A stretch of 64,000 nucleotides of DNA from Saccharothrix tamanrassetensis (GTDB lineage: Bacteria; Actinomycetota; Actinomycetes; Mycobacteriales; Pseudonocardiaceae): NCBI RefSeq assembly GCF_014203665.1, contig NZ_JACHJN010000001.1, positions 1 through 64,000 on the forward strand. The letters are read 5' to 3'. This document shows, in pieces, positions 51,378-60,128 of this stretch. The notes below the pieces were generated by a model. That model was not told the origin of the DNA, did not search any database, and saw only the letters and a program-made list of their open reading frames with translations. The translations under genes and the position numbers were made by a program. Within the stretch, counting starts at the first letter, position 1. Every line of letters starts with the position of its first letter.

Positions 51378-52025
51378 GTGGGTGGAACCGAGCGACGGAT
51401 CGACGCGGTGGTGCTGGACTGGGGCGGCGTGCTCACCGTCTCCGTGCCCGCGTTCATCGAGGACTGGCTGCGCCGGGAGGACGTCGACCGCGAGCGCTAC
51501 GGCGTGACCATGCGCGACTGGATGGGCCGCGACGCGCTCCCGGACAACCCCGTGTCCCGACTGGAGACCGGCGAGCTGGCGGTGGAGGCGTTCGAACGAC
51601 TGCTGGCCGCCGAGCTGGTCACCCTCGACGGCCGGGAGATCGCCGCGAAAGGCCTGCTGCGCCGCATGTTCGGCAGCGCGCACCCCGACCCCGCGATGGT
51701 CGGGCTGGTCCGCGACCTGCGCGCCCGGGGCGTGCGGACGGTCCTGCTGTCCAACAGCTGGGGCGAGGGCTACCCCGAGGACCTGCTGCTGGAGCTGTTC
51801 GACACGGTCGTGATCAGCGGCCGGGTCGGACTGCGCAAACCCGACCCGCGCATCTTCGAGCACACCCTGGAGGTCGTCGGCCTGCCCGCGCACCGCTGCG
51901 CGTTCGTCGACGACGCCCCGGTCAACGTCGCCGGCGCGCGGGCGGTGGGCCTGCACGCCCACCGGCACACCGACGCCGAGTCCACCCGTGCCGTGCTCAC
52001 CGAGCTGCTGGGAGCCACCGCATGA
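51378..52025 (+). CDS. HAD family hydrolase
   Basis: 215 residues. Nucleophile D14 in [10 protein letters not shown]; the +2 Asp of most HAD phosphatases is Gly here, as in the HAD domain of ACAD10-type proteins. Motif [12 protein letters not shown], motif III Lys in [10 protein letters not shown] and motif [11 protein letters not shown]. The cap region lies at about 20-80. GTG start just after a -10 box, hence leaderless; an in-frame ATG at 51327 lies upstream of the operator. It overlaps the next gene by four bases (ATGA). Role in the operon is inferred from context. Confidence 0.9.
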   Translation: MGGTERRIDAVVLDWGGVLTVSVPAFIEDWLRREDVDRERYGVTMRDWMGRDALPDNPVSRLETGELAVEAFERLLAAELVTLDGREIAAKGLLRRMFGSAHPDPAMVGLVRDLRARGVRTVLLSNSWGEGYPEDLLLELFDTVVISGRVGLRKPDPRIFEHTLEVVGLPAHRCAFVDDAPVNVAGARAVGLHAHRHTDAESTRAVLTELLGATA

Positions 52026-53026
52026 CCGAACCGCCCGGCCTGGACCTGGCCGCGCTCGCCGCCCACCTCGGCACACCGCCGCTGACCGCCGAGCTCATCC
52101 CCGGCGGCCGCTCCAACCTGACCTACCGGCTCACCGACGGCACCAACCGCTGGGTGCTGCGCCGCCCGCCGCTGGGCCACGTGCTGGCCACCGCCCACGA
52201 CATGGCCCGCGAGCACCGCGTCATCTCCGCCCTGGCCGGCACCGCCGTGCCGGTACCGGAGGCCGGACCGCTGTGCGAGGACCCCGAGGTCGTCGGCGCG
52301 CCGTTCTACCTGATGCAGGAGGTGCCCGGGGTCGCGCTGCGGCACCGCGACCAGTGCCCGTGGCTCACCCCGGACAAGGCGGCCATCCTGTCCGAGCGGC
52401 TGGTCGACGTGCTCGCCGACCTGCACTCCGTCGACCCGGACGCGGTCGGGCTGGGCGACTTCGGCCGCCCCGACGGGTTCCTCCGGCGCCAGGTCGCGCG
52501 CTGGGGCCGGCAGCTGGAGTCCTCCCGCAGCCGCGAGCTGCCCGGCATCGACGAACTGCGCGACACGCTCGCCGCCACCGTGCCGCGGTCCCGCCGGGCG
52601 ACCGTCGTGCACGGCGACTACCGGCTGGACAACGTGCTGGTCACCGCGGAGCCGACGGCGATCAGCGCGGTCCTGGACTGGGAGATGGCCACCCTCGGCG
52701 ACCCGCTGACCGACCTCGGCCTGCTGTGCGTGTACTGGAACGGCCTCGGCATCGAGGACGACCCGATCACCGGCACGGTGTCCGCGCTGCCCGGCTTCGC
52801 CACCGCCGACGACCTCGTCCAGCGCTACGCCACCCGCAGCGGCGCGGACGTCACCGGCCTCGGCTGGTACACCGCGTTCGCCTACTTCAAGCTCGCCGTC
52901 ATCCTCGAAGGCATCCACTTCCGCTTCACCACCGGCAAGACGGTCGGGGCGGGATTCGACCGGATCGGCCGACTCACCCTGCCGCTGGTCCGACGGGGAC
53001 TCGCCGCGACCGCACGGGAGCACTGA
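52022..53026 (+). CDS. APH-type kinase related to the ACAD10/ACAD11 kinase domain
   Basis: 334 residues. Phosphotransferase fold: [28 protein letters not shown] in the N-lobe, catalytic loop [13 protein letters not shown], metal site [18 protein letters not shown]. This is the sequence type fused to acyl-CoA dehydrogenases in animals and found as LvaA in Pseudomonas putida, where it phosphorylates a 4-hydroxyacyl-CoA. It overlaps both neighbours (ATGA with HAD, TGATG with the dehydrogenase). Confidence 0.9.
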   Translation: MTEPPGLDLAALAAHLGTPPLTAELIPGGRSNLTYRLTDGTNRWVLRRPPLGHVLATAHDMAREHRVISALAGTAVPVPEAGPLCEDPEVVGAPFYLMQEVPGVALRHRDQCPWLTPDKAAILSERLVDVLADLHSVDPDAVGLGDFGRPDGFLRRQVARWGRQLESSRSRELPGIDELRDTLAATVPRSRRATVVHGDYRLDNVLVTAEPTAISAVLDWEMATLGDPLTDLGLLCVYWNGLGIEDDPITGTVSALPGFATADDLVQRYATRSGADVTGLGWYTAFAYFKLAVILEGIHFRFTTGKTVGAGFDRIGRLTLPLVRRGLAATAREH

Positions 53027-54237
53027 TGGACTTCGCCTACGACACCACCACCGGACAGCTGCGCGAGAAGCTGCTGCGGTTCATGGACGAGTTCGTCTTC
53101 CCGGCCGAACCCGTGGCCGAACGGCAACTCGCCGAGGCGGCCGACCCGTGGGCCCGGCCCGCCGTCATCGCCGAGCTCAAGGCCGAGGCCCGCCGGCAGG
53201 GCCTGTGGAACCTGTTCCTGCCCGACGCCGAACACGGCGCCGGCCTGACCAACCTCCAGTACGCGCCGCTGGCCGAGATCACCGGCCGCAGCCCGCACCT
53301 CGCGCCCGAGGCGCTCAACTGCGCCGCGCCGGACACCGGCAACATGGAGGTGCTGGCCATGTTCGGCACCGAGGCGCAGCAGCAACGGTGGCTCCGGCCG
53401 CTGCTCGACGGCGAGATCCGCTCCGCGTTCTGCATGACCGAACCCGACGTGGCCTCCTCCGACGCCACCAACATCGCCACCCGCATCGAACGCGACGGCG
53501 ACGAGTACGTCGTCAACGGCCGCAAGTGGTGGTCCTCGGGCGCGATGAACCCCGACTGCGCCGTCTTCGTCGTGATGGGCAAGACCGACCCCGACGCCGA
53601 ACGGCACCGCCAACAGAGCATGGTCCTGGTGCCCCGCGACACGCCCGGCGTGCACGTCGAGCGCGGTATGCACGTGTTCGGCTACACCGACGCCGCCCAC
53701 GGCGGCCACGCCGAGATCCTGTTCGACGACGTCCGCGTGCCCGCCGACCACCTCATCGCCGGCGAGGGCGAGGGCTTCTCGATCGCCCAGGCCCGCCTCG
53801 GCCCCGGCCGCATCCACCACTGCATGCGGCTGGTCGGCATCGCCGAACGCGCCCTGGAGCTGATGTGCCGGCGCGCCGTGCAGCGGGTCGCGTTCGGCAA
53901 GCCCCTGGCCAACCAGGGCGTGGTGCAGGAGTGGATCGCCGAGTCCCGCGTGCGCATCGAACAGGCCCGGCTGCTGGTGCTCAAGACCGCGTGGCTGATG
54001 GACACCGTCGGCAACAAGGGCGCGCACACCGAGATCCAGGCCATCAAGATCGGCACCCCGCTGATGGCGGAGTGGGTGCTGGACAAGGCGATCCAGGCGC
54101 ACGGCGCGGGCGGGGTCGGCCAGGACCTCCCGCTGGCGAGCCTGTGGGCGCAGGCGCGGACGCTGAGGCTGGCCGACGGCCCCGACGAGGTCCACCGCAT
54201 GTCGCTGGCCAAGCGCGAACTGCGCCGCTACCGCTAG
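53026..54237 (+). CDS. Acyl-CoA dehydrogenase, ACAD10/11-like
   Basis: 403 residues. FAD-dependent enzyme of the acyl-CoA dehydrogenase fold: N-terminal helices, then the middle-domain FAD-binding segment [42 protein letters not shown], and the C-terminal [41 protein letters not shown] and [24 protein letters not shown]. Closest in style to ACAD10/11. Last gene of the operon; the final motif [19 protein letters not shown] is typical. Confidence 0.93.
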   Translation: MDFAYDTTTGQLREKLLRFMDEFVFPAEPVAERQLAEAADPWARPAVIAELKAEARRQGLWNLFLPDAEHGAGLTNLQYAPLAEITGRSPHLAPEALNCAAPDTGNMEVLAMFGTEAQQQRWLRPLLDGEIRSAFCMTEPDVASSDATNIATRIERDGDEYVVNGRKWWSSGAMNPDCAVFVVMGKTDPDAERHRQQSMVLVPRDTPGVHVERGMHVFGYTDAAHGGHAEILFDDVRVPADHLIAGEGEGFSIAQARLGPGRIHHCMRLVGIAERALELMCRRAVQRVAFGKPLANQGVVQEWIAESRVRIEQARLLVLKTAWLMDTVGNKGAHTEIQAIKIGTPLMAEWVLDKAIQAHGAGGVGQDLPLASLWAQARTLRLADGPDEVHRMSLAKRELRRYR

Positions 54238-54420
54238 TCGCCGTGGCCGACACCGGGCCGGGCGGCGAATACCGACACCGTGATGCAGCGCCTCATGGGC
54301 GGGCTGCCAACCCGCCCGACCCGCCGCCGGTGCACCGAACCCACCAGTACACACCGTGACCGCCATCCTCCGAAGAGGGGAAGTCAAGAAGTAACCACTG
54401 TGGTGACAGGCGGGTCAACG

Positions 54421-54441
54421 ACCGACACCCGTCGGTACGGT
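54421..54441 (+). promoter_or_regulatory. Inverted repeat and leaderless promoter of the M55 gene
   Basis: ACCGAC, the gap ACCC, then GTCGGT (54421-54436); TACGGT (54436-54441) is a -10-like element six bases before the ATG at 54448. The arms are the same hexamer as in the operator at 51352, so the same regulator might act on both, but the spacing differs. Confidence 0.45.
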
Positions 54442-54447
54442 GTCGCC

Positions 54448-55275
54448 ATGAGGCTCTTGATCTCCGCGGACATGGAGGGCGCGACGGGGGTCACCTGCAC
54501 CGCCGACGTCGTGCCCGGGACCGAGCAGTGGCAGCGCTTCCGGCGGCTGTTCACCGGCGACGTCAACGCCTGCGCGGCCGGGGCCTTCGCCGGCGGCGCG
54601 ACCGACGTGCTGGTCAACGAGGCGCACTCCAGCCAGCGCAACCTGCTGCTGGAAGACCTCGACAGCCGCGCCCGGATGCTCACCGGACGGCACAAGCCGC
54701 TGTCGATGATGCAGGGCGTCGACTCCGGTGTGGACGGTGTGGTGTTCCTCGGCTACCACGCCGGCGCGGGGGAAGAAGGCGTGCTCGCCCACACCTACCT
54801 GGAGAACTCGATCACCGGCGTGTGGCTCGACGGCGTGCCCGCGAGCGAGGGCAGGCTCAACGCGGCACTGGCCCGCGAGTACGGCGTGCCGGTGCTGCTG
54901 GTCACCGGCGACGACCGGACCTGCGAGGACGCCCGCGACTACGCGCCCGACGCCGAACTGGTCACCGTGAAGGAGTGCGTGAGCCGCTACGCCGCGATCT
55001 GCGCGCCACCCCGGGTCACCTCCGACCTCATCACCTCGGCCGCCCGGGTCGCGATTGGACGCGCCGGACCGGGGAACCCTGCCTTCGGCGCACACCGCAT
55101 CGAGGTCGAGTTCGACGCGACACACCTCGCCGCGGCCGCCGCCGTGGTACCTACCGTGGAACAGGTCGGTCCGCGCCGGGTCGGCTTCGACGCCGCGTCG
55201 ATGACGTCGGCGATGCAGGCGTTCAAGATCGTCACCGCCATCGCGGCGGGAGCGGTGGAGGGGATCTATGGCTGA
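54448..55275 (+). CDS. M55 family D-aminopeptidase (DppA-like)
   Basis: 275 residues. Zinc-dependent D-aminopeptidase: metal ligands D8 and E10 (SADMEGATGV), His in EAHSSQ and further in FLGYHAGAGEEGVL, Glu in LENSITGV. Hydrolyses D-Ala-containing peptides; DppA in Bacillus subtilis is induced early in sporulation. No signal peptide. Its 3' end overlaps the M20 peptidase gene by eight bases, so both probably act on peptides together. Confidence 0.93.
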   Translation: MRLLISADMEGATGVTCTADVVPGTEQWQRFRRLFTGDVNACAAGAFAGGATDVLVNEAHSSQRNLLLEDLDSRARMLTGRHKPLSMMQGVDSGVDGVVFLGYHAGAGEEGVLAHTYLENSITGVWLDGVPASEGRLNAALAREYGVPVLLVTGDDRTCEDARDYAPDAELVTVKECVSRYAAICAPPRVTSDLITSAARVAIGRAGPGNPAFGAHRIEVEFDATHLAAAAAVVPTVEQVGPRRVGFDAASMTSAMQAFKIVTAIAAGAVEGIYG

Positions 55276-56554
55276 GGACGTCGTCGACCTGTGCGCCGCG
55301 CTGCTGCGCTTCGACACCACCAACCACGGCGGGGGCACGTCGGCCGGCGAACGCGAGGCCGCCGAGTTCGTCGCCGGGCACCTGGACACGGTCGGCGTGT
55401 CCGCGTCCATCCTGGAACCCGCCCCGCGCCGGTCCAACGTGCTCGCCCGCGTGCCCGGCACCGATCCGACGCTGCCCGCGCTGCTCGTCCAGGCCCACCT
55501 GGACGTGGTGCCCGCCGACCCCGCCGAGTGGAGCGTGCCGCCCTTCTCCGGCGTCGAGCGCGACGGGTTCCTGTGGGGACGCGGCGCGGTCGACATGAAG
55601 GACATGGTCTCCATGGTGCTGTCGGTCCTCGGCACCTGGTCGCGGGAGGGCCGGCAGCCCCGCCGGGACATCGTGCTGGCCTTCGTCGCCGACGAGGAGG
55701 ACCAGGGCTACTACGGCGCCCGCTGGCTGGTCGAGCACCAGCGGGACTTCTTCGACGGCGTCGCGGCCGCGATCAGCGAGTCCGGCGGCTACTCCTACCG
55801 GGCCGGTCCCCGCCGGCTGTACCCGATCGGCACGGCCGAGCGCGGGACGTCCCACCTGAGGCTGACCGCCCGCGGGCGCGCCGGGCACGGGTCGCGGCGC
55901 AACCCCGACAACGCCGTCGTGCACCTGCTCGGCGCGTTGGGCCGGATCGCCGCCCTGGAGCACCCGGTGCGGCTCACCCCCACCGTGCGGGCGTTCCTGG
56001 AACGCACCGGCGAGGCGCTGGGCGTCGCGGTCGACCTGACCGACGTGGACGGCACGCTGGCACGCCTGGGCCCGGCCGCGGCGCTGGCCGAGTCGACCGT
56101 GCGCAACAGCACCACGCCCACCGTGCTGCGCGCCGGGTACAAGGTGAACGTCATCCCCGGCACGGCGTCGGCCGACGTCGACGTGCGCACCCTGCCCGGC
56201 ACCGTGGACGAGCTGATGGCGTCGATCGACGCCGTCCTCGGACCGCACGTGACGCGCGAGTTCCTCGACGAACAGCCACCGGTGCAGGCCCCGATCGACT
56301 CGCCGTGGTTCGACGCGATGGCCGACGCGCTGCGCGCCGAGGACCCCGAGGCGGCGGTCGTGCCGTACTGCATGGGCGGCGGCACGGACGCCAAGGCGTT
56401 CACCCGACTGGGCATCGACTGCTACGGCTTCGCGCCGCTCCACCTGCCCGAGGGGTACGACTACCGGGCCATGGCACACGGGGTGGACGAACGCGTGCCG
56501 GTCGAAGGCCTGCGCTTCGGCGCCCGCGTCCTGGACCGGTTCCTGTCGTCGTGA
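55268..56554 (+). CDS. M20 family metallopeptidase/deacylase
   Basis: 428 residues. Zinc-binding site: H in QAHLDVVPAD, D in WGRGAVDMKD, EE in VADEEDQGY, and H in FAPLHLP near the C-terminus; the dimerisation domain lies between. The ArgE/DapE/CPG2 group hydrolyses amide bonds of small substrates. GTGGAGGGG precedes the ATG. Overlaps the M55 gene by eight bases. Confidence 0.93.
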   Translation: MAEDVVDLCAALLRFDTTNHGGGTSAGEREAAEFVAGHLDTVGVSASILEPAPRRSNVLARVPGTDPTLPALLVQAHLDVVPADPAEWSVPPFSGVERDGFLWGRGAVDMKDMVSMVLSVLGTWSREGRQPRRDIVLAFVADEEDQGYYGARWLVEHQRDFFDGVAAAISESGGYSYRAGPRRLYPIGTAERGTSHLRLTARGRAGHGSRRNPDNAVVHLLGALGRIAALEHPVRLTPTVRAFLERTGEALGVAVDLTDVDGTLARLGPAAALAESTVRNSTTPTVLRAGYKVNVIPGTASADVDVRTLPGTVDELMASIDAVLGPHVTREFLDEQPPVQAPIDSPWFDAMADALRAEDPEAAVVPYCMGGGTDAKAFTRLGIDCYGFAPLHLPEGYDYRAMAHGVDERVPVEGLRFGARVLDRFLSS

Positions 56555-56578
56555 CCCGCGGCCGGCCGCCGCATCGGC

Positions 56579-57016
56579 CTACGGGTACGGGTCGGTGACC
56601 TCGCGCAGCCGGGTCAGCGCGTCGCACAGCGCCGCCATCCGGCGTCGGCCCAGGTGGGCGGTCCACTCGGCTTCGACCTCGGCGATGACGGCCTCGGCGA
56701 CCGGGATGGCCTGCCCGCCGCGTCCGGCGACCCGGACCAGGCGGGCGCGGGCGTCGGTCGGGTCCGGGGTGCGTTCCACGTAGCCGGCGCGTTCGAGCTG
56801 GTCGACCAGGAAGCCCGCGGTCTGCTTGGTGACCCGGGCGGCCTCGGCCAGTTCGGTCAGCCGGGAGCCGCTGGGGCCGATGCGCTGGAAGATGCGCGCC
56901 TGGGCCGGCGTCACGTCGTCGAACCCGGCCTCCGCCAAGGCCGCGAACACGCGGTTCTCCAGTTCCCGGTACGGGACGTAGAGCAGCAGGCCGATGTTGG
57001 GGTCCGCCAACGCCAC
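56579..57016 (-). CDS. MarR family transcriptional regulator
   Basis: 145 residues from GTG 57016; a TTG at 57010 with AGGAGG seven bases before it is an equally good start. HTH/wing at about 45-105: SRLTELAEAARVTKQTAGFLVDQLERAGYVERTPDPTDARARLVRVAGRG. Convergent with the M20 gene. It lies leftward, downstream of the TmrB-like gene (109-bp gap), possibly in the same unit. Confidence 0.9.
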   Translation of the reverse strand: MALADPNIGLLLYVPYRELENRVFAALAEAGFDDVTPAQARIFQRIGPSGSRLTELAEAARVTKQTAGFLVDQLERAGYVERTPDPTDARARLVRVAGRGGQAIPVAEAVIAEVEAEWTAHLGRRRMAALCDALTRLREVTDPYP

Positions 57017-57125
57017 TCCTCCTCGACGGAAGACAGGGAGACTGGTCGAAGTAGTCAGCCTATCGTTCCAAGTCGGGCGGTGGGCCGGCCGCACGGCGAC
57101 TCCGGTGTGGACCGGTCCACCGAGG

Positions 57126-57758
57126 TCAGTCGAAGCGGATGTGCCTCACCCCGGTCCACGCCCTGCGCAGCCGGCCGCGCAGCGGGCTGTCGGTGTTCGG
57201 CGCGAGCGTCAGCCCGGCGGAGGCCGCGATGCGGTCGGCCGCCTGGGCGACGGTGATGTGATCGGTCCACAGGTGTTCGGCGAACTGCGGCTCGCGCAGT
57301 CGTTCCAGGCACCGGTCGAGCACCTTGACCGCCCAGCTCTCCCGGCGCAGCGGCGTGCCCTTGCCCACCAAGGCCTGTGCCACGTGCCCGAACGCCCGCT
57401 CCCGCAGCCGGTCCAGCACCACCTCGCGCGACGCCAGCAGCGCGAAGTGCCGCACGTCGTGACCGCGGTCGCGCAGACGCCCCACGATCTCCTCGAAATA
57501 GGCGGGCTCGATCACCGTCATGGGTGCGATCAGCACACCGTCCTGCTTGGACAGCGCCAGGTCCAGCACCTCGAACACGCCCTGCCGCCACGCCGGGAAG
57601 TCCTGGAAGTTGCCGCGCAGCGCGGGCGGCGTCATGCGGCGCAGGGCGAAGCCGACGGTCTCCGGGTCGCAGATGTGGCTGCCGGGCAGTCGTCGGGCCA
57701 ACTCGTGCGCGGTCTGGGTCTTGCCGCCGCCGAACGGGCCGTTGATCCACAGGAGCAT
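57126..57758 (-). CDS. TmrB-like P-loop protein (tunicamycin-resistance type)
   Basis: 210 residues. P-loop GPFGGGKTQTAHEL at about 7-20; ICDPETVGFALRRMTPP, the segments APMTVIEPAYFEEIVGRLRD and FALLASREVVLDRLRERA, and SWAVKVLDRCLERL follow the layout of Bacillus subtilis TmrB along its length, including the end ADRIAASAGLTLAPNTDSPLRGRL. TmrB binds and removes tunicamycin in a membrane-associated way. Whether this one gives resistance is unknown. ATG preceded by AGGAG. Confidence 0.85.
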   Translation of the reverse strand: MLLWINGPFGGGKTQTAHELARRLPGSHICDPETVGFALRRMTPPALRGNFQDFPAWRQGVFEVLDLALSKQDGVLIAPMTVIEPAYFEEIVGRLRDRGHDVRHFALLASREVVLDRLRERAFGHVAQALVGKGTPLRRESWAVKVLDRCLERLREPQFAEHLWTDHITVAQAADRIAASAGLTLAPNTDSPLRGRLRRAWTGVRHIRFD

Positions 57759-57844
57759 GGCTCCTGACTATCACGGATGGCGCAAACGCGGACGGTGCTC
57801 ACGCGGGCAGGCTGTCACGGCCGGTGTCGACGCGCGCGGCACTG

Positions 57845-58687
57845 TCACGGGCGGCGGGCCAGGCGGGCGAGTTTGAGCGCGAGGTGCAGCTCCAGCCGGA
57901 CCTGCCCGTCGGCCAGGTCGCGCCCGGTGACCGCGGCGATACGGCCCAGCCGGTAGTACAGGCTGGTGCGGTGCAGGTGCAGGGCCTCGGCGGTGGCGCG
58001 CGCGTCGCAACCGGCGTCCAAATAGGCCTCTAAGGTGGCGAGCAGCACGTCGGACAACCCCGCCAGCACACCGTCCGGCGCGGCACCGAGCAGCAGCCGG
58101 TACGCGCCCAGCTCCGACCAGCGGGCGACCCGGGGCAGCGCCGGATCCAGCGACGACAGCTCGGCCGCCGCCAGCGCCTGCCGGTAGGCCGACCCGGCGC
58201 GGTCCGGCGGGTGCGGGTCGCTCACGCCGACGTGCCCGGCCAGCTCCGGCAACGGGTCGGCGGCCGGCACGGTGCGCACCACGCGCGGCCGGAGCGCCAC
58301 CACGACCCGGATCGGCGCGCGCTCGCCCACCTGCACCCCGGCGGCCAGCGCCGGCAGGTGGCCGACGACCGCCGCCGGGTCGACGTCGCCCAGCACCCAC
58401 AGGTAGCCGACCAGCACGCCGTTGTGCCGCAACGGGAAGCCGACGCGTGCCTGGAACCCCAGCTCCTCGTTCGCGGGCACCCGCACCGGGCCGGTCGCGG
58501 TCGCGACACCGTGCCGGTCCTGCCACGCCGCGACCTCCGGCGGCACCCGCCGGGTGAGGATGGCGCGCACCCGTGCCGCGTCCACCTCGTCGGTCTGCGC
58601 GCTGTGCGCCACCACCCGGCCGGACACGTCGTCCACGGACACCCCGCGCCCCAGCACCCGCGACAGCTCGTCGAGCAGCTCCTGCAT
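57845..58687 (-). CDS. PucR/CdaR family transcriptional regulator
   Basis: 280 residues. C-terminal HTH of the PucR type: LLATLEAYLDAGCDARATAEALHLHRTSLYYRLGRIAAVTGRDL at about 215-258. The preceding GAF-like part with GFQARVGFPLRHNGVLVGYLWVLGD may sense a small molecule. Divergent from the SHMT-like gene, with a 7-bp-arm inverted repeat adjoining its start codon. It probably controls that enzyme, as PucR proteins often control amine/purine catabolism. Confidence 0.9.
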   Translation of the reverse strand: MQELLDELSRVLGRGVSVDDVSGRVVAHSAQTDEVDAARVRAILTRRVPPEVAAWQDRHGVATATGPVRVPANEELGFQARVGFPLRHNGVLVGYLWVLGDVDPAAVVGHLPALAAGVQVGERAPIRVVVALRPRVVRTVPAADPLPELAGHVGVSDPHPPDRAGSAYRQALAAAELSSLDPALPRVARWSELGAYRLLLGAAPDGVLAGLSDVLLATLEAYLDAGCDARATAEALHLHRTSLYYRLGRIAAVTGRDLADGQVRLELHLALKLARLARRP

Positions 58688-58704
58688 TCCTACAACTGTA
58701 GGAA
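58687..58704. promoter_or_regulatory. PucR operator candidate
   Basis: TTCCTAC, the gap AACT, then GTAGGAA, a perfect 7-bp dyad directly touching the PucR start codon and 57 bases from the SHMT-like gene. Binding there would both autoregulate PucR and affect the divergent promoter. Confidence 0.6.
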
Positions 58705-58761
58705 CAACTCGCGACCCCGCGCGGTCGCGGGCCGTCGGACGCCGGTCCTAGCGTCGGCGGC

Positions 58762-60081
58762 GTGACGAACAGCAGGATCGCCCCGTGGGCCTCGCCGCGC
58801 GCCCAGCGCCGGCTGGCCGAGGTGGAAGCCGCCGTGTCGGCCGACCTGAGCGCGGCCGGCGTCGCGGACACCGTCGGCAAAGCCCTGGCGGCGCACGCCG
58901 CACAGGTGGACGACGACGGCATCGTGCTCTACGCGGGCACCAACGTGCTCAGCCCGGCCGCCGCCGCGGCGAACCTGTCGTCGGTGTCCAGCCGGCCCAG
59001 CATGGGCTGGCCGGGCGAGAAGTACCAGGTGGGCCTGGAACACCTGGACACCCTGGAGGTGCTCGCGCCGCTGCTGGTCGCCGAGCTGATGGAGGGCTCC
59101 CACGCCGAGGTGCGGCTGCAGAGCGCCACCCTGGCCAACCTCGCGGTCTACACGGCGTTCGCCCGGCCCGGCGACAAGATCGCGGTGCTGCCCGAGGCCG
59201 CCGGCGGGCACGCCAGCCACCACCCGCAGGGCGTGCCGGCGGTGCGCGGCCTGACCGTCGTGGACCTGCCCTACGACCCGCGGCGGCTGGACCTCGACTA
59301 CCCCGGACTGCCCGGTTTCCTGCGCGTGCACCGGCCCCGGATCGTGGTGATCGGGGCGAGCATGATGCTGTTCCCGCACGACGTGGCGACGGTGCGCGCG
59401 GCCTGCGACGAGGTGGGCGCGATCCTGCTCTACGACGCCTCCCACATGGCCGGGCTGGTGGCGGGCAGGGTGTTCCAGCGCCCGCTGCACGAGGGCGCGC
59501 ACGTGCTCACGTTCTCCACCTACAAGTCCTTCGGCGGCCCGTCCGGCGGCTGCGTCGTCACCCGTGACCCGGAGCTGGCCGAACGCGTCTCGACCGTCGC
59601 CTATCCGGGGATGCTGGCCAACTACGACGCGGGCCGCCTCGGCGCGCTCGCGGTCACCGCCGCCGAACTGGCCGAACGGGGCCCGTCCTACGCGGCGGCG
59701 TGCCTGGCCAACGCGCGGGCGCTGGCGGCTTCCCTGCACGACGAGGGCTTCCGGGTCGCCGGGCGCGACGGCGAGTTCACCCGCTCCCACCACATCGCGG
59801 TCGACGCGCTGGCCCTGGGTGGCGGCGACGCGGCCGGCCTGCGCCTCGGCGAGGCGGGCGTCTACCTCAGCGGGATCGGCCTGCCGTGGCAGCGCGCCGA
59901 CGAAGGCCTGCGCGGACTGCGCATCGGCACCCAGGAGATCACCCGCCGGGGCTTCACCCCGCAGGACCAGCCCGCCATCGCGTCCCTGATGCGCCGCGCC
60001 CTGCTCGACGGCGAGCCGCCGCACCGCGTCCGCGCCGACGCCGTCGCCCTGCGCCGCGAAGTCAACCGGCGCACCCTGTGA
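58762..60081 (+). CDS. SHMT-like PLP-dependent enzyme (fold type I)
   Basis: 439 residues, GTG start. Similar to serine hydroxymethyltransferase in the layout: SRPSMGWPGEKYQVGLEHLDTLE, EVRLQSATLANLAVYTAF, and the PLP lysine K255 in FSTYKSFGGPSGGCVV; the motif LLYDASHMAGLVAG provides the PLP Asp/His. Differences at the substrate region suggest an aldolase or alpha-methylserine-type activity rather than housekeeping GlyA. Divergently regulated by a PucR protein, so likely catabolic. Confidence 0.85.
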   Translation: MTNSRIAPWASPRAQRRLAEVEAAVSADLSAAGVADTVGKALAAHAAQVDDDGIVLYAGTNVLSPAAAAANLSSVSSRPSMGWPGEKYQVGLEHLDTLEVLAPLLVAELMEGSHAEVRLQSATLANLAVYTAFARPGDKIAVLPEAAGGHASHHPQGVPAVRGLTVVDLPYDPRRLDLDYPGLPGFLRVHRPRIVVIGASMMLFPHDVATVRAACDEVGAILLYDASHMAGLVAGRVFQRPLHEGAHVLTFSTYKSFGGPSGGCVVTRDPELAERVSTVAYPGMLANYDAGRLGALAVTAAELAERGPSYAAACLANARALAASLHDEGFRVAGRDGEFTRSHHIAVDALALGGGDAAGLRLGEAGVYLSGIGLPWQRADEGLRGLRIGTQEITRRGFTPQDQPAIASLMRRALLDGEPPHRVRADAVALRREVNRRTL

Positions 60082-60083
60082 CT

Positions 60084-60123
60084 CCCGCAGGGGTTCCCCG
60101 CCGCGCTGGGGAGCCCCTGCGGG
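60084..60123. terminator. Bidirectional hairpin after the SHMT-like gene
   Basis: CCCGCAGGGG (60084-60093) pairs with CCCCTGCGGG (60114-60123); a further inner CCCC/GGGG pairing extends it. It starts three bases after the SHMT-like stop and ends six bases before the 3' end of the leftward WYL gene. Confidence 0.8.
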
Positions 60124-60128
60124 CCCGA

